The translations under genes and the position numbers were made by a program. Of a stretch of DNA of 64,000 nucleotides, positions 61,054 through 64,000 are shown one piece after another. Numbering within the stretch: position 1 is the stretch's first letter; the number at the start of each line of letters is the position of its first letter. Location: NCBI GenBank assembly GCA_019745775.1, contig JAIESR010000030.1:62001-126000 (forward strand), given 5' to 3'. The notes beneath the pieces were generated by a model. It was not told the origin of the DNA. It saw only the letters and a program-made list of their open reading frames with translations, and did not search any database. This DNA is from Xanthobacteraceae bacterium (GTDB taxonomy: Bacteria > Pseudomonadota > Alphaproteobacteria > Rhizobiales > Xanthobacteraceae).

Positions 61054-62016
61054 ATGGCGTCGAAGGCGCTCTGGTATGTGGGCAAGAAGCGGGCCGAGCT
61101 GCGCGATGAAACCGTCGCGGCGCCGGCCGACGGCGAGCTGCGCGTGCGGGCGAAGTTCGGTGCCCTGAGTCGCGGCACCGAGCGGCTGGTGTTCGAAGGA
61201 CGCGTGCCGGAGAGCGAGTTCGAGCGCATGCGCGCGCCGTACATGGGCGGTGCATTCCCGCATCCGGTCAAATACGGCTATTCGATCGTCGGCACGGTGG
61301 AGGAGGGCCCGCAGCGCGGCCGCACGGTGTTCGTGCTGCATCCACATCAGAGCGCGTTCGTGGTGCCGGAAACGGCGGCAGCCATGGTGCCGGAGAATGT
61401 GCCGCCGCAGCGCGCCGTGCTCGCCGCCAATATGGAGACCGCGCTCAACGCGGTCTGGGACGGCGCGCCCGGACCGGCCGATCGCATCGCGATCGTCGGC
61501 GGCGGCGTGGTCGGGATGCTGGTTGCGCGCCTGTGCGCGCGCATGCCGGGCACCCAGGTGACCGTGGTCGACGTATCGCCCGAGCGCGGCAAGCTGGCGC
61601 GCGCGCTGGACGCCGCCTTCGCCACGCCCGACCGGGCGCCCGGGAACTGCGACGTGGTCTTCCATGCCAGTGCGAACAGCGCCGGGCTCGCGACCGCGCT
61701 GCGCATCGCGGGCGACGAGAGCACGGTGGTTGAGCTGAGCTGGTACGGCCGCGGCGAGGTCGCCGTGCCGCTCGGCGAGGCGTTTCACAGCCGCCGGCTC
61801 AAGCTCGTTTCCAGCCAGGTCGGCAAGGTCGCTGCATCCCACCGGCCGCGCTGGACGTATCATCAGCGCATGGCGGCGGCGCTTGCGCTGCTCGACGATG
61901 GCGCGCTCGACGCGCTGATCGCGCCGCCGATCGAGTTCACCGACCTGCCGGAGCGCCTCGGCGCGCTCCTGTCGGTCGACGCGGACGCGCGCTGTCCGCT
62001 CATCCGCTATCCCTGA
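61054..62016 (+). CDS. MDR-type (zinc-alcohol-dehydrogenase-like) oxidoreductase
   Basis: A 320-residue medium-chain dehydrogenase/reductase fold protein. NAD(P) loop: IAIVGGGVVGMLVARL (about residues 148-163). The segment where zinc MDRs have GICGTD and GHE reads GALSRGTERLVFEGRVP and KYGYSIVG, so both the catalytic and structural zinc ligands are missing; this resembles the BchC-like non-zinc group. First gene of a four-gene block with 22-bp, 4-bp-overlap and 4-bp-overlap spacing. Only 27 bp separate it from the divergent opgH. Substrate unknown; a redox step in making or modifying a pterin-like or sugar compound is inferred from the neighbours. Confidence 0.78.
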   Translation: MASKALWYVGKKRAELRDETVAAPADGELRVRAKFGALSRGTERLVFEGRVPESEFERMRAPYMGGAFPHPVKYGYSIVGTVEEGPQRGRTVFVLHPHQSAFVVPETAAAMVPENVPPQRAVLAANMETALNAVWDGAPGPADRIAIVGGGVVGMLVARLCARMPGTQVTVVDVSPERGKLARALDAAFATPDRAPGNCDVVFHASANSAGLATALRIAGDESTVVELSWYGRGEVAVPLGEAFHSRRLKLVSSQVGKVAASHRPRWTYHQRMAAALALLDDGALDALIAPPIEFTDLPERLGALLSVDADARCPLIRYP

Positions 62017-62027
62017 AGAATCCGAAC

Positions 62028-62033
62028 GGAGGT
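62028..62033 (+). promoter_or_regulatory. Strong ribosome-binding site before a TTG start
   Basis: GGAGGT lies five bases before TTG 62039 and fixes the start of the PTPS-like gene, where no ATG is available. Confidence 0.65.
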
Positions 62034-62038
62034 GCTGC

Positions 62039-62440
62039 TTGTACGCGGTTGAAGTCTCGGACCAGATCATGATTGCCCATTCGTTCCGTGGCGCCGTGTT
62101 CGGTCCCGCGCAGGAATTGCACGGCGCCACTTTCGTGGTGCGCGCCGCGTTCTTCTCCGAACGGCTCGATGAGAACGGCATCGTCGTCGACATCGGGCGC
62201 GCCCATGAGGTGCTCGGGGCCGCGCTCAAACCGCTGAAATACCGCAACCTCGACGACCTGCCCCAGTTCAAAGGCGTGAACACGACCACCGAATTCCTGA
62301 CCAGATACGTCTACGATCTGTTGGCGGATGCGGCGCGCACGGGCGGCCTCGGCCGTCCGGGCAACGAGCTGGCGTCGATCCGGGTCACCGTGGCGGAATC
62401 GCCGAGCGCGCGGGCCTGGTACGAGGCCCCGTTGCGATGA
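62039..62440 (+). CDS. PTPS/QueD-like protein with altered active site
   Basis: A 133-residue T-fold protein of the 6-pyruvoyl-tetrahydropterin synthase / 6-carboxytetrahydropterin synthase family. The first Zn ligand His14 (IAHSFRG) is kept; in the C-x-x-L-H-G-H motif, Cys24 is Ala and the last His (30) is Ala, leaving only His28 (AQELHGA). The LDH motif reads LDD (71-73). The VDIGRAHEVL, NTTTEFLTRYVYDLL and AESPSARAWYE parts, with the conserved C-terminal Glu, remain. Canonical PTPS or QueD chemistry is therefore doubtful. Starts with TTG behind a perfect GGAGG site. The following glycosyltransferase starts inside its stop (ATGA). Confidence 0.8.
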   Translation: MYAVEVSDQIMIAHSFRGAVFGPAQELHGATFVVRAAFFSERLDENGIVVDIGRAHEVLGAALKPLKYRNLDDLPQFKGVNTTTEFLTRYVYDLLADAARTGGLGRPGNELASIRVTVAESPSARAWYEAPLR

Positions 62441-63486
62441 AGCACGTGGTGTTCGCGGTGCCGGGCGACCTTGCGACGGCGACCGGCGGCTACGTCTATG
62501 ACCGGCGCATCGTCGCCGAGCTGCCGAAATCCGGCTGGCGGGTGGATGTCCTCGATATCGGCGCAAGCTTCCCGCGCGCGACGGTGGCCGAGCGTGCGAC
62601 CGCGCACCTGCAGCTCGCCGCCGTTCCGGCCGGGCAGGTGCTGGTGATCGACGGGCTCGCGTTCGGCGTGATGACGGATTCGGCCGAGGCACTGCACCGG
62701 ACCCACAAGCTCGTCGCGCTGGTGCACCATCCGCTTGCGTTCGAGACCGGCCTGCAGAAGCGGGAGGCGGCGAAGTTCAAGGCCAGCGAGCGTCTGGCGC
62801 TGTCGTTCGTGCATCGTGCCATCACCACCAGCGCCACCACCGCGCGGCTCCTTGTGCAGCACTACGCGGTGCCGCCGGACAAGATCAGCGTGGTGTTGCC
62901 CGGCACCGACCGGGTGCCGCTGTCGCAGCGGCCCGCGGGCGACGTCGTCAATCTGCTGGCAGTCGGCTCGATCGTGCCGCGTAAAGGCTATGACCTCCTG
63001 ATCGCCGCGCTCGGCAAGATCCCGGATCTGAAATGGCGGCTCGTCATCGCCGCCGATCCCGGCCGCAGCCCCGAGACCGCCCGTGCGCTGGAGGCGCAGA
63101 TCGCGTCGCTGCGCCTCGACGAGCGCGTCGAGCTGGCCGGCGTGGTGTCGGACGAGCGGCTGGCCGAGCTTTACGCCAATGCCGACCTGTTCGTGCTGCC
63201 GTCGCGCTACGAAGGCTTCGGCATGGCCTTTACCGAGGCGATCGCGCACGGCGTGCCGGTGATCGGCACCACCGCGGGCGCGATCCCGGAAGCGGTGCCG
63301 GCCGGCGCCGGGGTGCTGGTCGCACCCGACAATGTCGACGAATTGACGTTGGCGTTGATGCGGTTGGTCGGCCATCCTGCCGAACGCGCGCGCCTCACCG
63401 CCGGCGCGCGCGCCGCGGCCGCGACGCTGTCGACCTGGGAGGAGTCCGGACGGTTGTTCGCGCAAGCATTGGATCAGGCGGCATGA
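62437..63486 (+). CDS. Glycosyltransferase family 4 protein
   Basis: A 349-residue GT-B fold enzyme. N-terminal acceptor domain (HVVFAVPGDLATATGGYVYDRRIVAEL), donor domain with LLAVGSIVPRKGYDLLIAAL, and the retaining GT4 signature EGFGMAFTEAIAHGVPVIG (EX7E). The donor is probably a nucleotide sugar. It overlaps the PTPS-like gene by 4 bp (ATGA) and the methyltransferase by 4 bp (ATGA), so all three are translated together. The acceptor is unknown; a pterin-like acceptor, as in cyanobacterial biopterin glucosides, is an inference from context. Confidence 0.87.
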   Translation: MKHVVFAVPGDLATATGGYVYDRRIVAELPKSGWRVDVLDIGASFPRATVAERATAHLQLAAVPAGQVLVIDGLAFGVMTDSAEALHRTHKLVALVHHPLAFETGLQKREAAKFKASERLALSFVHRAITTSATTARLLVQHYAVPPDKISVVLPGTDRVPLSQRPAGDVVNLLAVGSIVPRKGYDLLIAALGKIPDLKWRLVIAADPGRSPETARALEAQIASLRLDERVELAGVVSDERLAELYANADLFVLPSRYEGFGMAFTEAIAHGVPVIGTTAGAIPEAVPAGAGVLVAPDNVDELTLALMRLVGHPAERARLTAGARAAAATLSTWEESGRLFAQALDQAA

Positions 63487-64000
63487 GCGGCTTTTCCATC
63501 GAATGGCTCACCCTGCGCGAGCCCTATGACCTCGCCGCCCGCAACGCGACCGTGCTCGACGCGATGCTGGCCGCGTTTAGCGGGCAGGCGTCGATCGCGG
63601 TGGTCGATCTCGCCTGCGGCACCGGCTCGACCTTCCGGGCGATCTCCAAGCGCCTGCCGGCCCGGCAGAACTGGCGGCTGGTCGACAATGATCTCGGCCT
63701 GCTGGCGAGCGCGTCGGCGCTCGGACGGCCGCCGGAGGTCACCGTCGCGGCGAAGGCGGTCGACCTGGTGCGCGATCTTGAGCTCGCGCTCGACGGGCCG
63801 GTCGACCTGATCACGACCTCGGCGCTGCTCGATCTCGTGTCGGAGGAGTGGCTGGAGCGGCTGATGGTCGAAGCGGCGGCGCGGCGGCTGCCGGTCTATG
63901 CGGCGCTCAGCTACGACGGCCGCGTGTCGTTCGATCCCGCGGGGCCGTTCGATGCCGACATCGTCGCGGCGGTGAATCGCCATCAGCATGGCAACAAGGG
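63483..64000 (+). CDS. SAM-dependent methyltransferase (3' end cut by window edge)
   Basis: The first 172 codons of a class I methyltransferase. Motif I is VVDLACGTGSTFRAI (residues about 40-54), followed by WRLVDNDLGLLASA as the acidic second strand and DLITTSALLDLVSEEWLERL as motif III-like region. Overlaps the GT4 gene by ATGA. Continues past the window, so the rest of the operon is not visible. Confidence 0.83.
   Translation, partial: MSGFSIEWLTLREPYDLAARNATVLDAMLAAFSGQASIAVVDLACGTGSTFRAISKRLPARQNWRLVDNDLGLLASASALGRPPEVTVAAKAVDLVRDLELALDGPVDLITTSALLDLVSEEWLERLMVEAAARRLPVYAALSYDGRVSFDPAGPFDADIVAAVNRHQHGNK

Overview
The window is GC-rich chromosomal DNA from an alphaproteobacterium. It most resembles the order Hyphomicrobiales (Bradyrhizobium / Rhodopseudomonas / Xanthobacteraceae type). 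This rests on the double cold-shock-domain protein, an aminotransferase-hom-glpX block followed by recJ, an NDUFS4-type complex I subunit gene, a class I PHA synthase, several short intergenic repeat families of the kind common in that order, and an unusual number of tricarboxylate-transporter-type (Bug/TctC) binding proteins. No integrase, transposase, phage gene or CRISPR array was seen, and no classical DNA-binding transcription regulator. The taxonomic call is an inference from gene content, not a database match.

Layout. 1-8 kb: the 5' part of parE, a DedA membrane protein, a TPR-methyltransferase next to a membrane-fused spermidine-synthase-like protein, and two paralogous exported metallo-beta-lactamase-fold proteins. 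8-12 kb: a TPR protein, a Bug protein and a di-haem cytochrome c. 12-25 kb is mostly housekeeping: argC, a B12-binding radical SAM protein, phaC, a lipoprotein, aminotransferase-hom-glpX-DUF2059, an AhpD-like protein and recJ. 24.6-36.9 kb is an accessory region: three tandem Bug paralogues, a TRAP-type binding protein with no signal peptide, a compact soxYZ-fccAB sulfur-oxidation operon, a dihydroxyphthalate-decarboxylase-like protein, a ThDP enzyme, a GST and another Bug gene, with a relic of a second GST. 37-43.4 kb: a lytic transglycosylase, small secreted proteins, and a translationally coupled KaiC-like ATPase / hybrid histidine kinase pair. 43.4-47.8 kb: efp, epmA and epmB, which supply EF-P and its beta-lysylation, interrupted by a Bug gene. 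47.9-53.7 kb: an FAD oxidoreductase coupled to a Bug gene, facing a tctB-tctA-antiporter operon. 53.7-58.4 kb: tRNA-Glu, glyoxalase I, a sirtuin, the cold-shock protein, tRNA-Pro, the complex I subunit and a degenerate EAL protein. 58.4-61 kb: opgH coupled to an FkbM methyltransferase. From 61 kb to the window end runs a tightly packed operon: MDR dehydrogenase, a PTPS/QueD-like protein that has lost key catalytic residues, a GT4 glycosyltransferase and a methyltransferase.

The strongest candidates for an undescribed system are (i) the right-hand operon, which looks like a pathway making or modifying a glycosylated or methylated pterin-like compound with a non-canonical PTPS; (ii) the KaiC/hybrid-kinase pair without kaiA or kaiB; and (iii) the signal-less TRAP protein at the head of a minimal SoxYZ-flavocytochrome c unit whose SoxY tail is altered. 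Functions are assigned from protein motifs read by eye; nothing was searched or computed.
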